The position numbers and the translations under genes were made by a program. The notes beneath the pieces were generated by a model, which searched no databases, was not told the DNA's origin, and saw only the letters and a list, made by a program, of their open reading frames with translations. This document shows, one piece after another, positions 34,570-43,151 of a DNA stretch of 44,346 nt. Every line of letters starts with the position of its first letter. Within the stretch, counting starts at the first letter, position 1. This stretch comes from SPCO01 sp964427285. Its GTDB lineage: Bacteria; Chloroflexota; Limnocylindria; Limnocylindrales; CSP1-4. Location: assembly GCA_964427285.1 (NCBI GenBank), contig CAYRTS010000020.1, positions 1 to 44,346 of the forward strand, written 5' to 3'.

Positions 34570-35721
34570 TCAGGACCGTCCGGCGAGAACCGGTATCCGC
34601 CCGGCGGAGAGCAACTCGGTGGCGGTTCGGCTGATGTCCACGCTGATTGGCGCGGTCGGGCTTGCCAGCACGAACGGGACGCCCTCGTTGTTCGACTGGA
34701 CGACCAGCTTCCCGTCCGACACCACGCTGTGCTCCGGGACGCGACCCAATGCGCGGGCAAGATCGGCCGCCGTGATGCCACCCTGCGAGTCCGAGCGATT
34801 GATCAGGTAACGCACCTTGGACGCCGGGTAGCCGATGGCCCTGAAGGTGTCCGCGACCGCCATCGTGCTGTGGATCGTCGTCGAATCGTAGGTCACGATT
34901 TCCACAATGGTGTCACTCGCATCGAGGAACGCGAGATTGATGTCGCTGAGCTGGCACGACATGTCGATCACGATGCAGTCGTACACCCGCCGGAGCAGCG
35001 ACAGGATCTTCTCGAGGTCTCGCGCACTGAGCATCTCGGCCATCTCGATCCGCGGTGGCGCCAGCAGGATGTCAATGCCCGACGGGTCGCGCCAGAGCAC
35101 GTCGCCCAGATCGGACTCGGCGATTCGGTCGGTCGGCAGGTCCAGGATGGACGGCGCGTCGACGGGCACCTTGAGCAGCGAGCGGAGGTCGCCGAACTGG
35201 AGGCTTCCATCGATCAGGACGGTGCGCTGGGCCTGCAGGGCCAGGGCGACCGCGAGGTTCAGGGCAATGGTGGTCTTGCCAACGCCTCCCTTCGGCGCGA
35301 AGACCGTCATCAGCCGGCTCGTACCGGTCGCCTGGCGCTGCTCGTGTTCCTTGCGGACCTGCGAGATTCGGCTGAGCAGATCGAACCCGGAGAACGGCAT
35401 GGTCAGCACGCCGTCGATCCCGAGGTCGGCGCTGACCTCGACCGCGTTTTGCGGGACGGTCAAAACGATCACGGGGACGCCGAGACGGGCCTCTCGGATC
35501 TGCTGCACGACCTTGGGCCCCTTGACGCGGCCTTGGAGCAGGGCGTCGACGAGAACGATGTCGGGGCGCATCTCGGTGATCGCGTTCACCACGCGCGAGC
35601 CGTCCGACACCACCTCAAGCAGCTTGACGCGCGCCTGAGCTTCGAGCAGGCCGCGGATGTACTGGGCGACCTGCGGAACGTCCTCGACGATCAGCAGTCG
35701 CGTCTGGTCACTCGGAGACAT
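34570..35721 (-). CDS. Second CpaE-like protein: degenerate receiver fused to canonical ParA/MinD ATPase
   Basis: A 383-residue paralogue of the protein at 4185-5360. The receiver keeps the acidic pair (E13, D14), the phospho-acceptor position D59 (VLVDALL) and T88. The conserved lysine of the KPF motif is methionine here (TMPF, M108), so phosphorylation signalling is doubtful. The ATPase has a complete deviant Walker A, KGGVGKTT (144-151, with K149), then IDGSLQFGDLRSLL. The start is ATG 35721, 7 nt after TATCGT and without an SD; the frame extends to 35826. It precedes murI by 8 bp. A role in polar or pilus positioning is inferred from the family. Confidence 0.84.
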   Translation of the reverse strand: MSPSDQTRLLIVEDVPQVAQYIRGLLEAQARVKLLEVVSDGSRVVNAITEMRPDIVLVDALLQGRVKGPKVVQQIREARLGVPVIVLTVPQNAVEVSADLGIDGVLTMPFSGFDLLSRISQVRKEHEQRQATGTSRLMTVFAPKGGVGKTTIALNLAVALALQAQRTVLIDGSLQFGDLRSLLKVPVDAPSILDLPTDRIAESDLGDVLWRDPSGIDILLAPPRIEMAEMLSARDLEKILSLLRRVYDCIVIDMSCQLSDINLAFLDASDTIVEIVTYDSTTIHSTMAVADTFRAIGYPASKVRYLINRSDSQGGITAADLARALGRVPEHSVVSDGKLVVQSNNEGVPFVLASPTAPISVDISRTATELLSAGRIPVLAGRS

Positions 35722-35728
35722 CGCATCG

Positions 35729-35734
35729 ACGATA
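35729..35734 (-). promoter_or_regulatory. -10 box TATCGT, leaderless start of the second CpaE-like gene
   Basis: TATCGT ends 7 nt before the ATG. A weak GGTCCG stands 17 nt further upstream. Confidence 0.5.
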
Positions 35735-35827
35735 CCACGAGGGCCGCTCCACGGACCCACCCGGACGTTCTGGGTGTGCCCTGGACCGGGCACCCTGGGC
35801 CCGCCGCGGCCAGGATGCCGGCGCACG

Positions 35828-36634
35828 TCAGCCCGGTTTCACCGCCAGCAGGATCGCGCGCTCACTACCCGGTCCGATCGGCCCCAGCCCGTAGTCGCCG
35901 GCCAGCAGCTCGATCACGAGCCCAGCCTCTTCGGCAAACGCATGGAGTTCGTCGGCGGAGACGAGGCGCAGCAGGTCCTCTCTCACCCAGCGGCGCGCTG
36001 GCGAGCCCTGGCTGCCCTCCTCGAACATCGTGGTCAGCGCCACGGTGGCCGAACTCGCCTGATGCTGGGCCGCGACGGTCTTGGTCACCGTCGCGCCCGT
36101 CGCCGGATCCAGGCGCGTCCACTCGAGGCTGAGACGGCCGTCAAATCGCCCAAGCTCGTCGGCATCGGGGATCCAGACGTCGACGACGGCGAGGCCACCG
36201 GGTGCGAGGTGGTCGGCCAGCGTCCGAAACGCCGCGCGTTGGGCGACCCGCGTGGACAGGACCATGATCGAATTGAGCGCGATGATCGCCAGCCCGAACG
36301 GGACCGCGTCTGGCCATCGGAGCCCGACGAGGTCGGCCTCGACCAGGGTCAGGCGATCCGTGAGACTCGCACCGCCGAGTTGCGCGCGCGACCGGGCGCG
36401 TTCGAGCATGGCCGGGTCGATGTCCACTCCGGTGACGAGATGTCCGGCATCTGCCAACGGAACGGCCAGCCGGCCGGTGCCGACAGCGAGTTCGAGAACG
36501 GGGCCGGCCGCGCGGTCCGCCAGGGCGAGATACAGGTCGAGATCGCCTGGGTCATCGGCCAGGTCGAGGTCGTAGAGGCGGGCGAGAGCCGCCGCGACGG
36601 CCGGATCGTCACCGTCGGTCCTGAGGGTCCCGAT
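35828..36634 (-). CDS. Class I SAM-dependent methyltransferase, probable ATC start
   Basis: A Rossmann methyltransferase of about 268 residues. Motif I is VLELAVGTGRLAVPLADAGH, followed by GVDIDPAMLERAR, VEADLVGL, the NSIMVL segment and VVDVWIPD. The first ordinary start codon (TTG, 36455-36457) lies inside motif I, so it would destroy the SAM site. Upstream in frame there is no ATG/GTG/TTG before sequence overlapping the ureohydrolase gene. An ATC at 36632-36634 sits 5 nt after GGAGGGG (36640-36646), and the N-terminus from it (IGTLRTDGDDPAVAAALARLYD) is natural for this family. A CTG at 36647-36649 is the alternative. Substrate unknown. Confidence 0.8.
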   Translation of the reverse strand: MGTLRTDGDDPAVAAALARLYDLDLADDPGDLDLYLALADRAAGPVLELAVGTGRLAVPLADAGHLVTGVDIDPAMLERARSRAQLGGASLTDRLTLVEADLVGLRWPDAVPFGLAIIALNSIMVLSTRVAQRAAFRTLADHLAPGGLAVVDVWIPDADELGRFDGRLSLEWTRLDPATGATVTKTVAAQHQASSATVALTTMFEEGSQGSPARRWVREDLLRLVSADELHAFAEEAGLVIELLAGDYGLGPIGPGSERAILLAVKPG

Positions 36635-36646
36635 GACTACCCCTCC
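36632..36646 (-). promoter_or_regulatory. SD GGAGGGG before an ATC start
   Basis: GGAGGGG at 36640-36646, a 5-nt spacer that includes the TAG stop of the preceding gene, then ATC at 36632-36634. Confidence 0.55.
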
Positions 36647-37698
36647 CAGCGCACGCGGTGGCCAGCCTTGCGGCGGACCGCGAGGGCACTGATAGCTTCG
36701 AGCGCCGCGCGGTTCGCCGCCATGGCGGTCGTCTCGGCCTGATCGTACGGTGGCGACACCTCGACGATGTCCATCCCGGCGAGGTCGACGGCGCCCACGA
36801 TCTGGCGAACGGCGCGCAGCACCTCCCGGGTCAGCATGCCACCCGGCTCGGGCGTGCCGGTACCTGGCGCCATGCCCGGATCGATGACGTCGATATCGAG
36901 CGACAGGTAGATCGCGTCGGGGCCGTCGAGGGCTTCGGCGATCGCATCGGCAATGACCGCCTCCGCCCCGCGCTCCTCGATCTCTGTCATCAGGTGCCAG
37001 CGCAACCCCTGGGCCTGCATCCAGTCAAAGGTTTCCCTCGGTGGCCAATAGCCGCGCAGGCCGACCTGGACAAAGTTGCGACCCTTGACCGCGCCGGATT
37101 CGATCAGGCGTCGCATCGGCGTGCCGTGGCTGGCGAGGACGCCATAGCTGTCGTTGGCGGTGTCGGCATGGGCGTCGAAGTGCACGATCCCGATGCTCCC
37201 CGGGTGGCGCACTTCGGCGATCGCGGTGGCTGCCGGCCAGGTGATCGAGTGGTCACCGCCGAGAATGATCGGAATCGCACCGCTGCCCGCCACCTCGCGG
37301 ACTTTTCGGTAGATCATCGCGTGGCTGCGCTCAATCCAGGCGGGGATGATATTGGCGTCGCCGGCGTCCACCACCGTGAGCACGTCGAAGGCATCGACAT
37401 CGAGCTGGAGCGAGTAGATCGAGCCCGACGTGTACTGGGCCTCCCGGATTGCCCGTGGTCCGAACCGTGCACCGGGACGATGGGTCACCGCGTCGTCGAA
37501 CGGCGCCCCGACGATGGCCACGTCGACAGCGCGCCGGCGCAACTCATCGGGATCGGTGATCCACGGCAACTTCATGAATGTGGCGGGACCGACATAGGTC
37601 GGCAAGTCGAAGTCGTCGTACGTCTCGAACGCGGTGTCCCAGCCATTCGTGGCCGCGTAGTCCCGGCCGCCGACGGGATGGTCTGAGGGTTGGGCCAC
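36637..37698 (-). CDS. Ureohydrolase (agmatinase/guanidinobutyrase-like)
   Basis: A binuclear manganese hydrolase that releases urea from a guanidino compound. It has 353 residues from GTG 37698, which has GGAGG 5 nt upstream. Metal ligands are H150 (GGDHSI), D175/H177/D179 (FDAHADTA) and D268/D270 (SLDIDVIDP). The substrate loop GVLASHGTPMRRLIE differs from plain arginase, so agmatinase, guanidinobutyrase or guanidinopropionase are all possible. It follows the M20D amidohydrolase, suggesting nitrogen-compound catabolism (inference). Confidence 0.88.
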   Translation of the reverse strand: MAQPSDHPVGGRDYAATNGWDTAFETYDDFDLPTYVGPATFMKLPWITDPDELRRRAVDVAIVGAPFDDAVTHRPGARFGPRAIREAQYTSGSIYSLQLDVDAFDVLTVVDAGDANIIPAWIERSHAMIYRKVREVAGSGAIPIILGGDHSITWPAATAIAEVRHPGSIGIVHFDAHADTANDSYGVLASHGTPMRRLIESGAVKGRNFVQVGLRGYWPPRETFDWMQAQGLRWHLMTEIEERGAEAVIADAIAEALDGPDAIYLSLDIDVIDPGMAPGTGTPEPGGMLTREVLRAVRQIVGAVDLAGMDIVEVSPPYDQAETTAMAANRAALEAISALAVRRKAGHRVRWEG

Positions 37699-37818
37699 GG
37701 GATCCTCCGGAGACGGTCGCGGCCTGACCACCGCGGGACTGACCGATCTCACTGGGAGCGCCGCCGGTTCGAAGGCCTCGTCCAGCGGGGCGCGCCGACG
37801 GATCGTAGCACCACCAAT

Positions 37819-37900
37819 CGCCGTCAGGCTGGCCTCGCCGTCAGGCTGGCCTCGCCGTCAGGCTGGCCTCGCCGTCAGGCTGGCCCTCGCCGTCAGGCCC
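37819..37900. repeat. 17-bp tandem repeat, nearly five copies
   Basis: CGCCGTCAGGCTGGCCT occurs three times exactly, a fourth time with one extra C, and then partially. It fills a gap of about 250 bp between the M20D gene and the ureohydrolase. A separate 17-bp pair GCTTCGG[A/T]CAGCGCCCC follows at 37904-37920 and 37939-37955, the second copy crossing the M20D stop. Confidence 0.88.
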
Positions 37901-37945
37901 CATGCTTCGGACAGCGCCCCGCCGCCGGCCGGGCGCACGCTTCGG

Positions 37946-39160
37946 TCAGCGCCCCTCGCGGAACTCGCGCCAGGCGGCCGCGACGAGTTCCGGGTCAGCG
38001 AACAGCTCGTACGCCGTCTGGGCGATCAGGGTGGCCGCGAGCAGGGTGGTCTCATCCGCTCTCGGGCTCACGGCCGCGTCGCGAAACAGCGTGGAATGCC
38101 CCGGTGTCCCTTCGGGTGCGATGGCCAGGTCCGGGTGGATCGTCGGGCACACCCAACTGACATTGGCCATATCCGTCGAGCCGGCGTTCGGATCGTCCCC
38201 CTGGTCGACGAGGCCGTACGCCGCCATGTTCGCCCGGAACCGATCCGCCAGGACCGCGTTGTTCCGCATCGTCGTCGCGCGCCCGGAGAACACGACATTC
38301 ACCGAGGTATCGGTGGACCGGGCGGCGGCCTCGCACAGTTCCCGGAAGCGGTCGCGCATCCGCTCGTACTCCGGCTCGTTGTCGGCACGGATCATGAACC
38401 ACGCCGAGGTGCGCTCGGGGATGATGTTGGCGGCCGTGCCACCCTCGCGGATGATCCCGTGGACGCGTGCCGACGGGCGAAGTTGCTGGCGCCACAATCC
38501 GACCGAGACGAACAGGCTGATCATGGCGTCGAGCGCGTTTCGGCCCATCCAGGGTTCGGAGCTGGCGTGCGACTGGAGCCCACTGAACGTGACGTCGACG
38601 TCCTCGGACGCCAGCGGGTGGCTGGCGACATGGTTTCGGTCGCACGGGTGATAAAGCAGCGCCGCATCGATGCCTTCGAAGAGGCCGTCGTCGATCATGA
38701 ATTGCTTGCCGCTGCCACGTTCTTCGGCCGGAGTCCCCAGGAAGACGATTTCGCCGGGCAGGTCGGCGGCCACGGAGGCAAGGGCGATCGCGGCCCCGAC
38801 GCCGGAGGCGGCCATCGTGTTATGGCCGCAGCCATGTCCCAACCCAGGCAAGGCGTCGTACTCGGCGAGGATCCCGATCCGTGGACGGGCGTTGGACTGG
38901 CCGGGGCTCCCCCCGCGACGGATGGCCCGGATCGCCGTCGGCAGGCGACCCGCCGGGTGTTCGACCTCAAAGCCCTCGCGTCGCAGGATCTCCGCGATCC
39001 AGGTGGCGGCCTGGACCTCCTCGAATGCCGGCTCCGGGTTGGCGTGGATGCGGTGGGACAGTCCAATGATCTCGCCGCGGGCGGCTTCGACGGCTTCGGC
39101 GATCCGTGCCTTTGCCTCCGCGTGCGGCGGGGCTGGGCGGGTCGCACTCAGTGACGACAC
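37946..39160 (-). CDS. M20D-type amidohydrolase (AbgB/PM20D2-like)
   Basis: A 404-residue zinc amidohydrolase. Motifs are EYDALPGLGHGCGHN (C111, H113), GTPAEE (E146/E147) and a dimerisation domain with SHASSEPWMGRNA and REGGTAANIIPE. A late GTPGHSTLF histidine is present. This arrangement fits aminoacylase-like enzymes acting on N-acyl or p-aminobenzoyl-glutamate-type substrates. The GTG start has AAGGAG 5 nt upstream. Probably transcribed with the ureohydrolase downstream. Confidence 0.88.
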   Translation of the reverse strand: MSSLSATRPAPPHAEAKARIAEAVEAARGEIIGLSHRIHANPEPAFEEVQAATWIAEILRREGFEVEHPAGRLPTAIRAIRRGGSPGQSNARPRIGILAEYDALPGLGHGCGHNTMAASGVGAAIALASVAADLPGEIVFLGTPAEERGSGKQFMIDDGLFEGIDAALLYHPCDRNHVASHPLASEDVDVTFSGLQSHASSEPWMGRNALDAMISLFVSVGLWRQQLRPSARVHGIIREGGTAANIIPERTSAWFMIRADNEPEYERMRDRFRELCEAAARSTDTSVNVVFSGRATTMRNNAVLADRFRANMAAYGLVDQGDDPNAGSTDMANVSWVCPTIHPDLAIAPEGTPGHSTLFRDAAVSPRADETTLLAATLIAQTAYELFADPELVAAAWREFREGR

Positions 39161-39195
39161 GTGTGCTCCTTGCCTGGACGACTCCGTGGCAACAG

Positions 39196-39201
39196 AGCGT
39201 A
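39196..39201 (-). promoter_or_regulatory. Candidate -10 box TACGCT upstream of the M20D gene
   Basis: TACGCT lies 35 nt before the GTG start. No clear -35 is present. Nothing else was recognised in the 163-bp gap up to 39323. Confidence 0.35.
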
Positions 39202-39323
39202 GCAGCCCGGCGGGACGCGACGATTGAGGCTGCGTCTGTCGAGCGTCGATGGTGAATCTGCCGCTGTCGCGTTTGCGGCGGGACGCGGCGGCAGAGGCTG
39301 GCGACGCGGCGGCCTTCGCAACC

Positions 39324-39698
39324 TCAGCGTTCGGCAGACAGTGTCGCCTCGGCGACCAGGGCGATCGCGACGATGAACAGCGCGAGCGGCAGTTCCAGAA
39401 GGCCTTCGAGCCGCATGGCGATCAGGGTCGTCACGATGATCCCGACCCATGTCGCCCGACGGGCAGCCCGGAGCCAGTCGCCGCGGTAGGCGATCTGCTT
39501 GTGCCGACCGTAGACCGTGAGCCAGGCCAGTGGCACGACGGTCAGTCCCACCGCAAGCCCGATCAAGGCGGCCCCGATGTAGCCCGCGACCGGATCGATC
39601 AGGGGGTCCCGCGTGGTCACCACAAACCCGACGAGTACCCAGACCACGGCCGCAGCCGCAAAGAGTCCGAGGTTCGCCAGCCGGTCGCGCGGTTCCAT
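39324..39698 (-). CDS. Small membrane protein with four predicted helices
   Basis: A 124-residue protein from ATG 39698. Helices lie at LGLFAAAAVVWVLVGFVV, VAGYIGAALIGLAVGLTVVPLAW, ATWVGIIVTTLIAM and LPLALFIVAIALVAEAT, with a basic loop (YGRHKQIAYRGDWLRAARR) between the second and third. The family is not recognised. The ATG follows TAGACT by 8 nt and lacks an SD. The frame extends to 39803. Confidence 0.72.
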   Translation of the reverse strand: MEPRDRLANLGLFAAAAVVWVLVGFVVTTRDPLIDPVAGYIGAALIGLAVGLTVVPLAWLTVYGRHKQIAYRGDWLRAARRATWVGIIVTTLIAMRLEGLLELPLALFIVAIALVAEATLSAER

Positions 39699-39706
39699 GA
39701 CGAGTG

Positions 39707-39712
39707 AGTCTA
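39707..39712 (-). promoter_or_regulatory. -10 box TAGACT, leaderless start of the small membrane protein
   Basis: TAGACT ends 8 nt before ATG 39698, with no SD between. Confidence 0.45.
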
Positions 39713-39795
39713 GGACGTCCGAACCGGCGTTCGGGGCAGACCGCGAAGTCATCGAGCCCAATCGGTACATCGTCGACGGGTCACTCCGGTGCGAA

Positions 39796-39814
39796 CCCGC
39801 CAATTCCCGGCGGG
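39796..39814 (-). terminator. Weak hairpin downstream of the helicase-nuclease gene
   Basis: CCCGCC and GGCGGG pair across a 7-nt loop about 60 nt after the stop codon. No T tract follows, so terminator function is doubtful. Confidence 0.2.
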
Positions 39815-39874
39815 TCGCGAACGGTGACCGGTCCGGAAGCCGCCGTCGAGTGGGGCGAACGCCCTAGTGGCCGA

Positions 39875-42800
39875 TCACCGGGCGACACTGGAGGGGCAGA
39901 TATCCCGAAAGGCGCAGTACGAGCAGGCGAGGAAGTCCGGGGTTGCCTCGTAGTTTCGCGCGCGCATGCCGGCCGCCGCCTTGACGATCCGGGTCTTGGC
40001 GCGGGCCAGGCGCGCCGGATCGACCGCCACCCGTCCCACGAGTCCCGATTCGAGGAAGTGGAGCGCGACGGCGTCGGGGAGTCGGCCCGTCATCGCCTCA
40101 TACCCCATCGCATAGATCTGGAGCTGCAACGACTCGCGGGCACGCTGGCGTGCCTTCGCCGGGTCGCGCACGTCAGATGACTTGTAATCCGTGATGGTCA
40201 CCAGCTCCGGACCAAGGATGCCAAGCGTCGGCGAGACGACATCGGCGCTCGGCGCCCGCGCCACTTCCCCAGCCGACGATGCCCGGTCCTGACCAGCTGG
40301 GACGATATCGACGCGGTCCCACCGCCCGCGCACGCGATCACCCCCGAGCGCGAAGCTGAACTCGCGCTCCACGTAGGTGGGGACGACGACGCCCGGCTCC
40401 AGCTGGGCGTCTCGAAAGCGCCGCAGCGCGGCCCGGCCCGCCGTCAACCGAGCCTCCTCATGATCCCGGCTCACGAATCCCTCGTTCGACCAGGCCGCCT
40501 CGAAGGCCTCGTCAAGCTCGGTCTCGGTCATGATCAGACCCTTGGCCTGACGGTTGTGGAACTGTTGGACCACCTTGTGCAGCGCCGCCCCGTAAATGAT
40601 CGCATGGTGTGGCGCCAGGGGGACCCGGAGCACGTGGGCGAACTTGTATTTGAGTGGGCAGGTCAGGTAATCGTCGACCTGGTAGAAGCTGAGCGACAGC
40701 GGCTCCGTGACTGGCCCGTTCGGCACCCCAACCGGGGTGGCCATCGCCTCAAACGTCGCCAGTCGCTCGCTCGGGGTCGAGCTGCGCGCGCCTGCACCGG
40801 GCACACCCGAAGTGGTCGGCAGATCCAGCGCCTCAAGCACAAATGGGGAGACGCGCCGGGCGCGGGAGCCGCCATAGTCGGCAGCGTGCGACAGGATCAG
40901 CTCATCCCGGGCGCGAGTCATGGCCACGTAGCACAGGCGCCGCTCCTCGGCCAGGGCCGATTCAGGGGTCGTCGGGACGCCACGGCCCAGCCCGGCGGGG
41001 ATCGGCAAGGTTTCGCCGCGCCCCGCAATCGGGAAGCGGCCGGCCACCAGGCCCGGCAGGAACACGACCGGAAATTCGAGTCCCTTCGCCTTGTGAATGG
41101 TCAGCACGGCGACCGCGTCCGCGTCCGGATCCAGCTCCGCGGTTGCCGGGTCGTCGCCGGCGTCGATGAGCGTGGCCAGATGACGCGCCACGAAGATCGC
41201 GCGGTCGTCCACCAGCAGCGCCGACTGAGCCCGGACGATCTCGAAGAACCGGGCGATATTCTGGAGCGCCTCCTCGGCCGCGGGCGTGTCGGAACCGGCG
41301 AGACGAGCGAGGATCCCGCTACCGCGCAGAAACCGGTAGAGCAACTCGCCGGCCGGTCGCCGGTGCGCCATCTCGGCGTAGCCGGTCAGGTCCTCAACGA
41401 GTCGGTGGACGATGGAGCGCGTCTCTTTCCCGACCCGGAGGATCCCGGGCTGACGGTCGAGCTCCGTCACGATGGCCCAGACTGAACGGTTTCGCCGGCG
41501 GGCCATGTTGACGATCGCGCTCAGGTCCTCGCCCCCGAGGGCATAGGCCTCCGACGCCGCCAGCGCGTACACATCGACGCTCGACTCGAGGTCTGCCGCG
41601 ACCCGCAGGAAGGCCAGCAGCATCCTGACCTCTGGCCTCGAATAGAGTCCAGAGGCGCCCGAGAACCGCCACGGGATCCCCGCCATGTTGAGCGCGCGCA
41701 GGATCGCATCGGCGTGACCGTTGGCCCGGACGAGGACCGCATGGTCGCGCGGCGCTGCCCCGGCGGCCACCCGTCGTCCGATCTCCGCGGCCACCCAGTC
41801 TGCCTCCTCCGAACCCGACGCGAAGACTTCCAGCCTGACGGGTGCCGCCGAGGGCGACTGGCGTTCCGGGCGAAGGCGCTTGGAGACGCCCGCGCGGACT
41901 TCCAGGCGATCCGGGTCGTTGAACCGGATGAGCCGATACGACGCATCAAGGACCGGCGCGAGCGAGCGATAGTTGCGACGAAGGACCACGGTCCGGGCGC
42001 CCGCGTAGCGGTCGCGAAACGCGAGGATGTTGTCGATCGCCGCGCCACGAAAGGCGTAGATCGCCTGATCGTCGTCGCCCACGACCGTGACATTGCGATG
42101 GGCCTCCGCCAGGAGGGCCACAAGTTCCGACTGCGCCCGATTCGTGTCCTGGAATTCGTCCACCAGGATGTAGCGGAAGCGACCGGCGATTGCAGCCCGG
42201 GCGGCCGCCGAGGTGCGGACCAGGCGGAGCGCAAGGGCCACCTGGTCACCGAAATCGATGCAGTTGCTGGTCGCCATCAGGCGTTGATAGGTCGCGTAGG
42301 CCGCGGCTAGCTCGCGCTGTCGGGCGGCCGTTTCGACGGCGGCTGCAGCGGCCTCGGGCTGGCCAGAATCTGGCCCGCCGTCGCGAGCCATCACGTCAAC
42401 GATCTCCGCCACGCGCGCCGCCGACGCCGAGACCCGATCGGCTTGCTGCAGGTAGTCCTCGGGCGAGATGTCCTCGTCCTTGCAGCGGCTGAACAGTGTG
42501 GCGAGCGCGGCCAGGAAACGGGTTGGGTCGCCCAGCGGGCGGTAGGCGTCCAGGTCGAACTCGAAGAGGTGCTCGCGCAGGAAGATCACGACCTCCGCCC
42601 GCGACAGCACACGAACATCCGGAGGCAGGCCAAGCTCCAGGGCGTATTCCCGGATCAGGCCGTCCCCGAACGCATGGAACGTAGAGATCGCGGTGTCCGT
42701 ATAGCCGTACGGCACCAGCTGGTCCACCCGGATGGCCATCTCCTCGGCGGCCTTGTCCGTGAATGTGAGCGCAAGGATCTCCGCGGGCCTCGCCCGGCGG

Positions 42801-43114
42801 GTGGCGATCAACCAGGCGATGCGCCGGGTGAGCACCTGGGTCTTGCCGGTCCCCGCGCCCGCCACGACCATCAGCGGCCCATCGCCGTGGGTCACGGCGC
42901 GAAGTTGATCCGGGTTCAGTCCGCCAAGAAGGTCCTGCAGTCCTGGCGACACCGCGGTGGTGAGCGACGGGTCCTTGACCGGGACCAGGTCCCGCCACGC
43001 AGAAATCTGCTGAAGCGGCGACGGGTCCCGGCGACCGCGAAGCCTCGCCGACCTCACGCCTGCCCTTGGTGGTGCTGGATCGGCGGCCTCCGGAGAGGTG
43101 GTTGAAGGGGGCAT
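39875..43114 (-). CDS. UvrD/PcrA-like helicase fused to a Fe-S PD-(D/E)XK nuclease (AdnB/RecB-like)
   Basis: A superfamily 1A helicase-nuclease of about 1079 residues. Walker A is GAGTGKT (86-92), followed by LTFTDKAAEEM, Walker B VDEFQDTN, GDDDQAIYAFRGA, NYRS, LTIHKAKGLEFPVV and VAMTRARDEL. From about residue 870 there is a RecB-family nuclease: CPLKYKF, the RWDRVD and TDYKSS catalytic region, and terminal C1064, C1067 and C1073 (CSYCAFRDIC). With the earlier cysteine these make a four-Cys Fe-S cluster, as in AddB and AdnB. It likely processes double-strand breaks. The start is uncertain: ATG 43114 has no SD, and GTG 43057 has AGGG nearby. Confidence 0.9.
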   Translation of the reverse strand: MPPSTTSPEAADPAPPRAGVRSARLRGRRDPSPLQQISAWRDLVPVKDPSLTTAVSPGLQDLLGGLNPDQLRAVTHGDGPLMVVAGAGTGKTQVLTRRIAWLIATRRARPAEILALTFTDKAAEEMAIRVDQLVPYGYTDTAISTFHAFGDGLIREYALELGLPPDVRVLSRAEVVIFLREHLFEFDLDAYRPLGDPTRFLAALATLFSRCKDEDISPEDYLQQADRVSASAARVAEIVDVMARDGGPDSGQPEAAAAAVETAARQRELAAAYATYQRLMATSNCIDFGDQVALALRLVRTSAAARAAIAGRFRYILVDEFQDTNRAQSELVALLAEAHRNVTVVGDDDQAIYAFRGAAIDNILAFRDRYAGARTVVLRRNYRSLAPVLDASYRLIRFNDPDRLEVRAGVSKRLRPERQSPSAAPVRLEVFASGSEEADWVAAEIGRRVAAGAAPRDHAVLVRANGHADAILRALNMAGIPWRFSGASGLYSRPEVRMLLAFLRVAADLESSVDVYALAASEAYALGGEDLSAIVNMARRRNRSVWAIVTELDRQPGILRVGKETRSIVHRLVEDLTGYAEMAHRRPAGELLYRFLRGSGILARLAGSDTPAAEEALQNIARFFEIVRAQSALLVDDRAIFVARHLATLIDAGDDPATAELDPDADAVAVLTIHKAKGLEFPVVFLPGLVAGRFPIAGRGETLPIPAGLGRGVPTTPESALAEERRLCYVAMTRARDELILSHAADYGGSRARRVSPFVLEALDLPTTSGVPGAGARSSTPSERLATFEAMATPVGVPNGPVTEPLSLSFYQVDDYLTCPLKYKFAHVLRVPLAPHHAIIYGAALHKVVQQFHNRQAKGLIMTETELDEAFEAAWSNEGFVSRDHEEARLTAGRAALRRFRDAQLEPGVVVPTYVEREFSFALGGDRVRGRWDRVDIVPAGQDRASSAGEVARAPSADVVSPTLGILGPELVTITDYKSSDVRDPAKARQRARESLQLQIYAMGYEAMTGRLPDAVALHFLESGLVGRVAVDPARLARAKTRIVKAAAGMRARNYEATPDFLACSYCAFRDICPSSVAR

Positions 43115-43151
43115 GGCGGCAGGATGGTCCGGCGCCGTGCCACCTAGGGTG

